Assembly: GCA_002811645.1 (NCBI GenBank) | Contig: PDIP01000031.1 | Span: 143,497 to 200,519, forward strand | Source of the DNA: Corallochytrium limacisporum | Taxonomy: Eukaryota > Opisthokonta | Length of the DNA: 57,023 nucleotides | Direction: 5' to 3' | Shown here: piece by piece, positions 8,896 to 17,613 of the stretch | Numbering within the stretch: position 1 is the stretch's first letter | Layout of the letters: each line of letters starts with the position of its first letter | Program-made: the position numbers and the translations under genes | The notes under the pieces: generated by a model | The model's database searches: none | Told to the model about the DNA's origin: nothing | What the model saw: the letters and a program-made list of their open reading frames with translations, nothing else

Positions 8896-10902
8896 TCAAC
8901 CCTTCATCATGCCTTGGATGCGTTTTTCAAGATCATCCAGCGTGCACAGATCGTCTGTATCCAAAGCCCGAACCTTCGAGTTCGCCACAGACTCCGGAAT
9001 AGCCTGTATCGGCGGCATTGCGGGCGATGCGGGACGGTTCGGAGTGAAAGTACCCGCCGGATCCGCACCATCGCTGGTCGATATCGGTGACCCTGGGACG
9101 TTCGGTGTGGTGTTGCCAACACCGAGGAACATATCGCTCGTGACACTCGATGCCGTCGATCCCTTTGTTACTGATCCGTTCTTGCCACCGGCTTCTTTGA
9201 CGTTCTCGCCACCAGCAACACCGGCATCGTCCTTGTCGTCCAGGGGTTCTGCATCGGTGCCAACACCATTCTTTTTGTCGTCCAACTGCTCTCCTTCGGT
9301 ACTATCACCATTTTTCTTGTTGCCCGCCGCCTCTGTATCGACCTCACCACTGTCCTTCTTGTTGCTCATCGCCTCTGTATCGACATCACCACTGTCCTTC
9401 TTGTGACCCTGTTCCTCGGATTTTGCATCACTCTCCTTTTTGTTGGTGCCAAGAGCCTCTGCGATTTCAGCTTCGACGTCGACATCGAGTTCGGAGGGGA
9501 TATTGGAGGTATTCAATGGTGATGACATCGACTTCGGTGATGGAGGGATCTCGGGTGCGCCAGGGACGGCCAGGGACGGTTGCGGCGTGGTAGACTTCGA
9601 GCCGGGTTGCGGGCTGGCTCCGTTACTCTGCGTCGACGACTGATGACTGCGCCGCTTTTCCCCCCGTTTGCCCGCGTTCGGATCCGTGGCCTCCATCATT
9701 AAAGGGATACTGTACCGCTTCTTGTAATCATTCTCTGATACATTGTAGTAGGTATCAATACTGCGACGTTTGTCGGTGACGCCGGAATTCTTCTTCTTCA
9801 GTCCACCCAACAGACGGCTCAGGCGCTTCTCCTTCTTGATGCCTTCTTTCTCCTCTGGGGCGTTTTGTTGTGTCAGCGCTAGCTGGGCGTCCCTGAGCTT
9901 GCGCTCCAGCAACAGACAGTACACGGTTTTAATGTACGAAGTGTCTTCCTTGCTCAGGGCCTCGCGAATATCCTCCTCCGTGTGGCCAAAGAGTTTGATT
10001 TCCTCAACCAAGTCGTCGTCTATCGACTCAATGACCGTATTCCTGGGAATGACATAGTCGTACGGCGGTGAGTTGAAGCCCATAACCATCCATTCATGGT
10101 GCCGAATCTGCTCCATGGTCATGCGATGTTTAACCTTCTTGGCCAGCATGCCATCAATCAATGATCGAGCTTCCCTACTGACGTGCGCAGGGTACTGCAA
10201 CGGCACATTCACGATGCGGTCAAACAATTGCTCCAGGTTTGGTGCCACGAAAGCCACCGTGCCCGTCAAAATGAAATACAGCGCACAGCCAAGTGACCAA
10301 ATGTCCGCCGGTGGCCCCGCATACGCTTTGCCTTCAACTAGTTCCGGAGCAGCGTAAGATGGGCTACCGATGAACGAATTGAGAGTGTCGTCCGGGTTGA
10401 AGGCGTTGGTGAATCCGAAGTCGATAATCTTTAGATTCTTACGTTCGTCATCAAAGATCATATTGCTGGGCTTAATGTCACGGTGTACGATCTGGTTTTT
10501 GTGCAGGTAGTCCATGGCACTAATAATTTGACGGAAGTACCTTCGGGCGTGCTTCTCCTTCAGCGCACCATGCTTACGTACCCACGCGCTGAGTTCTCCG
10601 CCGCTCATATATTCCATGATCAATACAATGTTCTCTTCTGTCTCGATTACTTCATAGAGGCGGCAAATGTTTGGATGGTGCAGGAGCTTCCAGTACCGAA
10701 TCTCGCGCTGCAGATACCGACGGCGGCGCTGGGACTTTTCGTCCGTGCCAGAGATCATGCCCTTGTCAACGAGCTTCAGAGCGACTTTCTCGTGAGTACT
10801 AATGTGGGAACCGGTGCGTACTTCTGCAAAGGACCCCTTACCAATGGCCTTCTCTACTCGGTAGGGACCGCAAAATGTATCCTTGCCTTGTGTCCACCAC
10901 AT
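8896..10902 (-). CDS. CAMKL-family Ser/Thr kinase, Kin4-like
   Basis: The product has 668 residues from the ATG at 10902; the frame extends three codons upstream only to a TTG. The kinase domain is at about 14-272: glycine loop GKGSFAEV, catalytic Lys43 (VALK), HRD 140-142 (HRDIKPSN), DFG 161-163 and APE in SYAAPELV. All catalytic residues are present. The DFGF-T-N-x-F segment and YAAPELV resemble the Kin4/Ppk1 branch of CAMKL kinases (spindle-position checkpoint in yeast). A UBA-like segment follows (about 293-335, ESIDDDLVEEIKLFGHTEEDI), as in MARK/AMPK-related kinases. The long tail is disordered and has acidic repeats (NKKDSGDVDTEA type, about 497-560). The LKB1-site Thr of the activation loop is Ser and the next-but-one Cys is Ile. 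The exact orthologue is uncertain. Confidence 0.88.
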   Translation of the reverse strand: MWWTQGKDTFCGPYRVEKAIGKGSFAEVRTGSHISTHEKVALKLVDKGMISGTDEKSQRRRRYLQREIRYWKLLHHPNICRLYEVIETEENIVLIMEYMSGGELSAWVRKHGALKEKHARRYFRQIISAMDYLHKNQIVHRDIKPSNMIFDDERKNLKIIDFGFTNAFNPDDTLNSFIGSPSYAAPELVEGKAYAGPPADIWSLGCALYFILTGTVAFVAPNLEQLFDRIVNVPLQYPAHVSREARSLIDGMLAKKVKHRMTMEQIRHHEWMVMGFNSPPYDYVIPRNTVIESIDDDLVEEIKLFGHTEEDIREALSKEDTSYIKTVYCLLLERKLRDAQLALTQQNAPEEKEGIKKEKRLSRLLGGLKKKNSGVTDKRRSIDTYYNVSENDYKKRYSIPLMMEATDPNAGKRGEKRRSHQSSTQSNGASPQPGSKSTTPQPSLAVPGAPEIPPSPKSMSSPLNTSNIPSELDVDVEAEIAEALGTNKKESDAKSEEQGHKKDSGDVDTEAMSNKKDSGEVDTEAAGNKKNGDSTEGEQLDDKKNGVGTDAEPLDDKDDAGVAGGENVKEAGGKNGSVTKGSTASSVTSDMFLGVGNTTPNVPGSPISTSDGADPAGTFTPNRPASPAMPPIQAIPESVANSKVRALDTDDLCTLDDLEKRIQGMMKG
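9329..9412 (-). repeat. 42-bp tandem repeat inside the kinase tail
   Basis: Two nearly identical 42-bp units encode the NKKDSG(D/E)VDTEA repeats of the Kin4-like kinase tail. More degenerate copies continue towards 9230. Confidence 0.7.
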
Positions 10903-12565
10903 CTTTGCCAATATAAGACTGTCTACACGTGTGTGGTTTAAATTCTCGTTTCACTCTGGTTTCTCTCAATCGGAACTTGAACGATGATTCATGGTTCGAC
11001 TCTCCGTCCTGTGTTGTCTACCCGTACTCGAATATGTCTCTAAGTTCAGTATGAAAATGAACCCTCAGTGTCCCGTTGGGTATCTATTCCCGACTCTACA
11101 AACACTGGTAGTGCCAAAGATTTGTCAACAACTCTTCAATGACAAAGTTTTCAACTAGCTTGATCCCTATCAAGAGATTACAACATACAAACCTTTGCAC
11201 AGATATCAGAAATTCAAGGCCAGCAAGATATGCCAGTCCGTGGTTTATTGTTTTTTCATTGCAGTGTAACCTTTCTTCTTCTTTTGGCCCCCGACTGTCG
11301 TCGTTCCTTCTTCCAATCTCTCCCTGTTTCTTACCACTATTCGAATCAGCAACAACAGCATAGCTTCCGTATTCGCCTCTTTTCTTCAGTGTTCTGCCCC
11401 CATGGTATAATCAACCTCTATCCCATTGCATGACGCACAACAGACTATTCAGCGTGTAACTGCGTAAGCGTTCAGTGGGCACAAGCCGACCAAGGAAGGG
11501 TCTGCATCCCAACACGAATGCAACAGTTCCATTTCTAAACATTGGCGCACGGATCATGTACCAAAAAAGTTACAACCTTGCGCGCGTTCTCCTATTCATA
11601 TATATGGGTTACCCGCCGCTCTCAGTCCAACGGGCGCAAAAAGGAAATAAGCAATTTCACACCCCAATGACCCACCCCCACAACTTACCCACACCCACGA
11701 CCTTATTTTTGCAAGAGAGCACGAGTGTTGGCCGACGTTACGGTGGAGAGAGAGGGACGGAAGGGACACACAAAGATTTCAGGACAGAGCGAACAGTGGG
11801 GAAGCGGAACAATGCAAAGAGAGAGCACTGCCGAACCCACAGTTTCAACGACAGCACCCTGACGATTTCAAAATTCGCGAGCAGTGCCCGACCTAGTAAT
11901 AGTTGGTTGACAATCCACGATAGCGGCGGTGATCTCTCTGTCTATGGTGATGAAATTGAGAACCCCACCGCTCTTTAGCATGCCCGGCAACACTACCCGC
12001 CCCGTGGGCAGTTGTAGCCGGCTGTGTTTCTTTCTTTATTTTTTTTTCGGGGACAAAGCCAAGGCGTCACCGGTCTTCGGGGTTCAGGAGCCAGAGCCGA
12101 TCGATTCATGCACCGCCCTCCCCCCCTAAACCGTTGCTGTAGCAGGACCGGGATTCATATTCAATGCACAGTGTGTTTGGAGTGAAGAGTGACCCGGATC
12201 GCATACCCGGGAAAGCCTTTATTTTAGGGCACCACTACCACGATTGCCAGTAGCCGAGCGACTGAAACGAATGTGGTGCGAGCGGAGACTAATGAGCCAC
12301 TCCTCCGCAAATGAATGGTAACCACACCTAACCCACAGTGCCGTACCTAACACACAGGAGAGACTGTGAATGGCCTTCCCACTCCGAGCAACCCTCTCTC
12401 TACGCCTCTCCTGGTGACCCTGCCCCGCGAAGAGGGGGGGTCCCTTCCTTAAATTCTTTCGGCCCTTCGTTCAGAACCCCCCAAGACCCCCCCAACCCCG
12501 GTCCAAGTGACCAAGGCCCAAAGGGGAGAGAAGAGCGCGAGAGGGAAAAGAAAGAGAAGGGAAGG

Positions 12566-12580
12566 CCCCGGGGGGGGGGG
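12566..12580. repeat. C4-G11 run
   Basis: Four C followed directly by eleven G, in purine-rich surroundings. It belongs to the recurrent C-run/G-run class of this window and has quadruplex potential. Confidence 0.6.
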
Positions 12581-12670
12581 AGTACACAGCACAATGGCTG
12601 CTATTGTCCCGGCTCCTGCGCTGTGATTGGTTCAAAACTTCTGACTCTGCCTCACAGTGCTTGGGTCTGT

Positions 12671-12693
12671 GTGAGTGAGTGAGTGAGTGTGTG
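12671..12693. repeat. (GTGA)n microsatellite
   Basis: Four to five GTGA units pass into GTGTG and then ten T. Confidence 0.85.
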
Positions 12694-13326
12694 TTTTTTT
12701 TTTGGGTGCACTCGGCCCTCGCTTTCTCTTCCCTGCCTCCCATTTTTTTGCTGCTGCCCTTGCGAATTTTCGCCTCCCCCCCCATCCCCGGAGGGAGGGG
12801 TGTCGTACTCTCTGTCCGGTGTTCTACGCTCCTTCCCGGCGATTCAGCCAAAACCCGCCTCCCAGCCAATTTCTAAAAAAAAAAAATTAACCGAATCGAG
12901 ATAAAAGCCCCGAGGGTCTCCCAGGGCAGGGATTAGGACTCGATGCGACCCGGTGGAAAGCGTTTGATTTGGAAGGGGACAAATGGACGAGAAAAAAAAA
13001 ATTACACAGACGCTCCCTCGGGGAGGGAGTCAAGCAGCCGTCGGTGGGGATGTGCGGTCCGTCGAGGAGGCCGTGGCAGGGGCAACCAAAGTGCCGTGCC
13101 CTCCCTTCTGCCATGTTGGGATCTGCTGGTGTTCTGGATGTCCGGGGAAATGAATAGTCTGCTGATTTTGCGTGCTTTCCGGGACGAATCTCGACCAAGG
13201 GAGATACAAGCGTCTGATACTCTGATAGATCTGTGCCTGCATTCATCAGAATTACTATGCCGCAGTAGATTGATATGTGCTAAAACTTATTGTGTATTTC
13301 TACTACCGTCGGGTTCATCACCACCG

Positions 13327-16300
13327 TCAACGTGACTCCTGCGGAATCCAGTCATTACCCATCATCAGCTGTGGATTTGCGGCCTCGCGGTCAATATGAA
13401 CGACGTGTCGGAAGTTCTCTGGGTTGCCAATATCCGCAGTAGTGATCTTGTTTTCGCGACGACCAAACATCCGGGACTTGGGCCGTGGCTTACCTGTGCC
13501 AGTGGCCGTGCCGGTTCCGTCCGTACCATCTTCCTTCTGTACAGTCTTTGCGAGGGCCTCCTGGTGGAGTAGGAAGAGTTCACGCTCCCTTAGTTTGGCC
13601 TCGTGCCGGGCCATGGCCTGCTCACGAAGAAGTTGCTTCTTTTCCATTTTCTGCAATGCGACTTCGCGGTTACCAAGGTCGCCTTCCTGGTCCCGCAATT
13701 TGGTAAAGATGACGTCCACTTCTCCTTTCCAGGTCGTCTGCATGGCCGTCCAGCTGAGCTTGTCACGTGTGACAAGTTCGCTGGTTTTGATCTTTGATAG
13801 GGCCTTGGTAATGTCCGGGAACAGAGGTCGCCCGTGCGGCTCTGAGTTCCAGCAGCTAAGCAGAAACTCCTTGAGATTCTGTGGACAGGAACTCGGGATG
13901 GGCAACGACAGCCGACCAGTGGCCACACCGTACGCCACGGCAATCTGGTCAATGTCTCCATAGGGAATCTTTCCCGTTAACATCTCCCACACCACGACGC
14001 CATAGCTCCAGACGTCAGCGGCGAAGCTGAATAGTGAGGACCGGATAACTTCTGGAGCCATGTACGCAAAGGTACCGGCCTGGCTCATTTTCGTCGTGTG
14101 CGTACTCTTCCGAGCGAGGCCGAAGTCAGAAATCTTCATGCTCATGTCCGCGCTGATAAGAATGTTTTGAGATTTCAGGTCACGGTGCAGGATGTTCAGA
14201 CGGTGCAGGTACTGCACACCGTCCGCAATCTGACTAGCCCAGTTTACCAGAGCATCTGGTGCCAACGAGTGGCTCTTCAGGTACTTACTTAGTGTGCCTC
14301 CAGAAACGAACTCCATGACTAGACAGAAGTTCGGCGGCTGAGTGACTGCACCAATCAACCGAACAATATGCTTATGGTTTAGATTCGATAGATACGATGC
14401 CTCGGCGTGAACCCTATCGTACATTTCGTTGTCACCTTCACCTTCATGACTGTATAGCATCTTGACCGCAACCACATCGGTTCGATAGGTACCCTTATAG
14501 ACAGTTGCAAACCCACCCTTGCCAATGCATTCCGCGAGCTCGAGATCATCCTCTGCAACCTCCCATGGCGAAACTCTCTTATGCTTCCTGATCGCTGGCT
14601 TAGAACCACTAGAGCTCGCGGCCTGAACGGTAGCCGCCGAGACGGTGGTCTGCGTGAGATCCGTGCTCATCTGCGAAACGTCCGAGTCCTCCTCCTCAAA
14701 GTTCGAAGCGCATACCTCCGATCCATGGTCCCCGCGTGCAGTTGCCCATTCAACGTAATTAGAGGGAATCACTCCGCTCTTGCCATTCCGACTGGCCTTG
14801 ATCCAACCATCCGTCTCTGCTGAGCCAAGGACTTTCATCACATCCCGCGCCTCGAAGCCCAGTTCATCACTACGCGTCGATTGGTAGTCGTATAGAGCGA
14901 CGCAGAGATCTCGCGCGTCGTCCTCATCCATCAACTGAATGTATGTCAGCGGGCAGATGCCCTCCGTGCCTCCCTTGGCACACAGCCACCAGCCACTAAA
15001 GTTGGTCTCCAGACTCAGAACAACAACAAGTTCACCTTCCTCAAAGTCCAGTTCGTCTTCGTCGTTTGAATGGCGGGAGTACAGAGTCTTGCCAATGGTG
15101 TAGCCTTCCAACAGTTCCTGGGCGACAGTAGGGCTCAATTCCATGTCTAATTCACTACCGGAGCGCGTGGCACGGATAGTTGGCGGGCCTTCGTAGTCGT
15201 CGAAGGCACGGCCCCCTGTTACAGTGTGAGTGGAATACATTGAGTAATTTGAGCGAACTGATGTGGCACCCGGGCTCTCTGGTACACCCACCGCCGGGCT
15301 CAGCGGAACAGGGGACCCCACGCTGGCGTCGCTGGCAAGGACGCTGGCACTGTGCGGCGGTATGTATGTAGGGGGCCTGCGGGCCTGTGATGTGGTACTG
15401 CTCATGGAAGTAGTACTGAGCTGATGTGTTAGTGGGGCTGGGTGAGGTGGTCGATGTACTGGTGTCACTGGAGACCGGTGCCGCGCCATAGAAGAGCTGT
15501 CCGCTGTTCCAGCCGCCGGCGTCGGCGTTGTGGCTGTAGGTGGAGCCAGTGGCGGTTTCTTGTGTGGCTGTGGTGAGCCCACGCTGCCCCGCGCACTGCC
15601 ACCAGGGCTGATGGTGGCATCCGCTCCTTCTTGGATGCCCAATTGCGCCGCAATGCGCTGAGCCAGCGCACCAACTTTCGGCGGTGAGGTGTCCCCGCTG
15701 GTGCTGTCTCTGAGACCACCAGCGCTACCTCCTCCACTCCCAATCGATGTCTTCCCGATGGACGGGCTCATCGGTGCCGCATCTGGGGCGGGTGAGTCTG
15801 CGTAGGATCCACTGCTGCGCCGCGGTCTACGTGGAATCTGGGGCGCCGGCGCCTTGGGAGTGTCTCGCAGGGTGCTGCCTGTATTGCCGCCATGTGCCGC
15901 CCGAGATACCGCCGCCGTCAACCACGGAGCAGTATGGCGATGCGAAGACGAAGGCCGTCGCGACGGTTTCTTCGGAGGTACAGGTGGGGGTGCCCCCGCC
16001 TCCAGAGCGCGAATGATTGTGGGCACCTGTTGCGGGACCACCATGCCTTCAAATATGTGGCGCGTGCGCGTGAAACTATCCTGTCCCTCCGTACGCGGGC
16101 TCGAATTTTGCTTGAACTTGGTGGCCAGGGATGGCGGCGCTGGTGGTGGCATCTTGACCGTGGTTCCAGTTGTGATCGTGCTCGTCGGTTTCTGTTTCGT
16201 CTGCAGTGTGGGTGAGGACGTAGATGGTGATGGTGGCTTACCACTACCAATAGGTCGCGCGGGTTTCACTGGCGATGACCGTCCCCGAGCCCGTCCGCTG

Positions 16301-17613
16301 ACAGATGGAGAGGTTGATGACGATGGCGTTCCGCTAGGGGTGCCTGGTGACCCACTACCCGCATCATCGTCGCCCATGGCTTTGCGTCGTCGCGCCAAAG
16401 CGCTTGCCAATTCGTTGTCAACGGCAGTAACTGCCTTCTCGATGCTCTTCTTATCTGCATCACTGTGACTGCGCTGGTGACCGCTGCGACGCATCGATCC
16501 AACACGGCCCGAAAATTCTGATGCTTTCTCTTGCGTAAGGTCCGGTGAGCTGCTCCTATCCACAAAAGGATTCCGGTGTATGTTGTCTGCGCTTTCTGTC
16601 CTTAATGTATCTCTCCGAGGTGTGCTGCCGCTGCTGGAACCCCAGCCAGGGTCTTGCGTTTGGAACGGGTTCGATGTCGTCGTCGTGGACAACCCGAATG
16701 GGTTCGTAGTGGCTGTGCTGAAACTGCTCATTGAGCCGCTGCTGACATCATATCCTCGCAAAGTTTGATCAAACCCGGGATAACCTCCCAGCTCAGAACT
16801 GTAAGCGTGTTGCTGTCCCATGCCCATCTGTGGTACCACCTGTTGCTGCTGCATCATATACTGCTGTTGCTGCTGTGCTAAAAACTGTTGCTGTGCCATC
16901 AACTGTTGCTGCTGCATAAGTTGCTGCTGTGCCTGTTGCATTTGCCAGTCCTGCATACCCATTTGTGGCGCTCCCATCATCGGTTGTGCGAACCCGTGGC
17001 CCATTCCCATTCCACCCATGGTCTGCTGAGGGAGAAACTGTTGCGATTGCATCTGTGGCATACCAAGACCCGGTGGAGGCATTTGTTGCTGCGGTGCCAT
17101 TTGTTGCTGCTGTGGCATCTGTTGCTGTGGTGCCATCTGTTGCTGTGGTGCCATCTGTTGCTGTGGTGGCATGGCAGATGAAGCCATCCCGTGCTGTTGC
17201 TGTGATGGACGCTGCTGCTGTTGTTGTTGTGGTTGTTGCTGCTGCTGCTGCCAGTTTGTCTGAGTCTGCGGTGTCTGTGGAGGAGGCGCAATACCACTTC
17301 CAGCAGTGGCGCCAGCGCCCTGCTGTGGCGGCATTTGTCCAGGTCTAGGTCTCGGAATTGCTTTGGGTGATACCGATCCGTGGTTTAAATTTGTCTGTGG
17401 TGGTGGTCGTAAGGGTGCAGACTGAACAGACGGATTCTGAACAGGCGGGTTCCCATGTGACCCATGTGGCTGCCCGGGCTGCTGCCGCTGTTGCTGTTGA
17501 TTATTTCTATTTGCATACTTGTTCTTCACAAATGGATCAAAGTCAACAAGGTCCGGAGACTCGGGCACCGGGGGTTGGTTTCCCCAATTGTTATTGTTGT
17601 TATATCCCGACAT
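13327..17613 (-). CDS. Mixed-lineage-type MAP3K: SH3-SH3-TKL kinase-coiled coil-CRIB
   Basis: The product has 1428 residues in one frame. Residues 1-830 are disordered: Q-rich (about 100-260), with a DPF motif at 26-28, three NPF motifs (304-306, 315-317, 348-350) and proline-rich PPPVPPKKPSRRP at 542-554. SH3 domains lie at about 838-896 (GWWLCAKGG) and 904-957 (ALYDYQ, GVIPSNYVE). The kinase domain (about 1024-1277) has GKGGFATV, Lys1051, HRD 1143-1145 (HRDLKSQN), DFG 1163-1165 and MAPEV. Segments such as LVNWASQIA, AVAYGVATGRLSLPIPSSCP and MQTTWKGEVDVIFTKLRDQE match animal MLK1-4 closely. The post-kinase coiled coil is about 1295-1358. Residues 1395-1408, IGNPENFRHVVHID, fit the CRIB motif that binds GTP-loaded Cdc42/Rac. 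By analogy it would be a Rho-GTPase-activated MAP kinase kinase kinase. The start is the first ATG of a plausible N terminus. Confidence 0.93.
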   Translation of the reverse strand: MSGYNNNNNWGNQPPVPESPDLVDFDPFVKNKYANRNNQQQQRQQPGQPHGSHGNPPVQNPSVQSAPLRPPPQTNLNHGSVSPKAIPRPRPGQMPPQQGAGATAGSGIAPPPQTPQTQTNWQQQQQQPQQQQQQRPSQQQHGMASSAMPPQQQMAPQQQMAPQQQMPQQQQMAPQQQMPPPGLGMPQMQSQQFLPQQTMGGMGMGHGFAQPMMGAPQMGMQDWQMQQAQQQLMQQQQLMAQQQFLAQQQQQYMMQQQQVVPQMGMGQQHAYSSELGGYPGFDQTLRGYDVSSGSMSSFSTATTNPFGLSTTTTSNPFQTQDPGWGSSSGSTPRRDTLRTESADNIHRNPFVDRSSSPDLTQEKASEFSGRVGSMRRSGHQRSHSDADKKSIEKAVTAVDNELASALARRRKAMGDDDAGSGSPGTPSGTPSSSTSPSVSGRARGRSSPVKPARPIGSGKPPSPSTSSPTLQTKQKPTSTITTGTTVKMPPPAPPSLATKFKQNSSPRTEGQDSFTRTRHIFEGMVVPQQVPTIIRALEAGAPPPVPPKKPSRRPSSSHRHTAPWLTAAVSRAAHGGNTGSTLRDTPKAPAPQIPRRPRRSSGSYADSPAPDAAPMSPSIGKTSIGSGGGSAGGLRDSTSGDTSPPKVGALAQRIAAQLGIQEGADATISPGGSARGSVGSPQPHKKPPLAPPTATTPTPAAGTADSSSMARHRSPVTPVHRPPHPAPLTHQLSTTSMSSTTSQARRPPTYIPPHSASVLASDASVGSPVPLSPAVGVPESPGATSVRSNYSMYSTHTVTGGRAFDDYEGPPTIRATRSGSELDMELSPTVAQELLEGYTIGKTLYSRHSNDEDELDFEEGELVVVLSLETNFSGWWLCAKGGTEGICPLTYIQLMDEDDARDLCVALYDYQSTRSDELGFEARDVMKVLGSAETDGWIKASRNGKSGVIPSNYVEWATARGDHGSEVCASNFEEEDSDVSQMSTDLTQTTVSAATVQAASSSGSKPAIRKHKRVSPWEVAEDDLELAECIGKGGFATVYKGTYRTDVVAVKMLYSHEGEGDNEMYDRVHAEASYLSNLNHKHIVRLIGAVTQPPNFCLVMEFVSGGTLSKYLKSHSLAPDALVNWASQIADGVQYLHRLNILHRDLKSQNILISADMSMKISDFGLARKSTHTTKMSQAGTFAYMAPEVIRSSLFSFAADVWSYGVVVWEMLTGKIPYGDIDQIAVAYGVATGRLSLPIPSSCPQNLKEFLLSCWNSEPHGRPLFPDITKALSKIKTSELVTRDKLSWTAMQTTWKGEVDVIFTKLRDQEGDLGNREVALQKMEKKQLLREQAMARHEAKLRERELFLLHQEALAKTVQKEDGTDGTGTATGTGKPRPKSRMFGRRENKITTADIGNPENFRHVVHIDREAANPQLMMGNDWIPQESR
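17083..17172 (-). repeat. 18-bp tandem repeat coding MAPQQQ units
   Basis: About five 18-bp units (GTTGCTGTGGTGCCATCT on the plus strand) encode the QMAPQQQ repeats of the kinase's Q-rich extension. Two units are exact. The copy number may vary between strains. Confidence 0.85.

Larger units (their letters stand above)
10903..13326. other. 2.4-kb spacer, promoter side of the Kin4-like kinase
   Basis: No gene is supported. The largest open frame (11475-11978) starts at GTG and is compositionally random. Features seen: a pyrimidine/CT-rich block (about 11270-11400), purine-rich GAGAGAGAGGGACGG sequence near 11743, G and C runs at 12433-12440 and 12566-12580, a CCAAT box in reverse (GATTGG near 12626), a GTGA microsatellite at 12671-12693 followed by ten T, a CCTCCCC/GGAGGGAGGGG inverted block (about 12774-12800), and A tracts near 12876 and 12991. 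The right end is the 3' region of the MLK-type gene. Confidence 0.55.

Noticed and set aside
10903-10911. Upstream TTG extension of the Kin4-like kinase
   Set aside because: The frame opens at TTG; the first ATG (10902) lies just before the kinase domain and is the more likely start.
11475-11978. 167-codon open frame in the 2.4-kb spacer
   Set aside because: It starts at GTG, has no motif or coding-like composition, and overlaps purine-rich spacer sequence.
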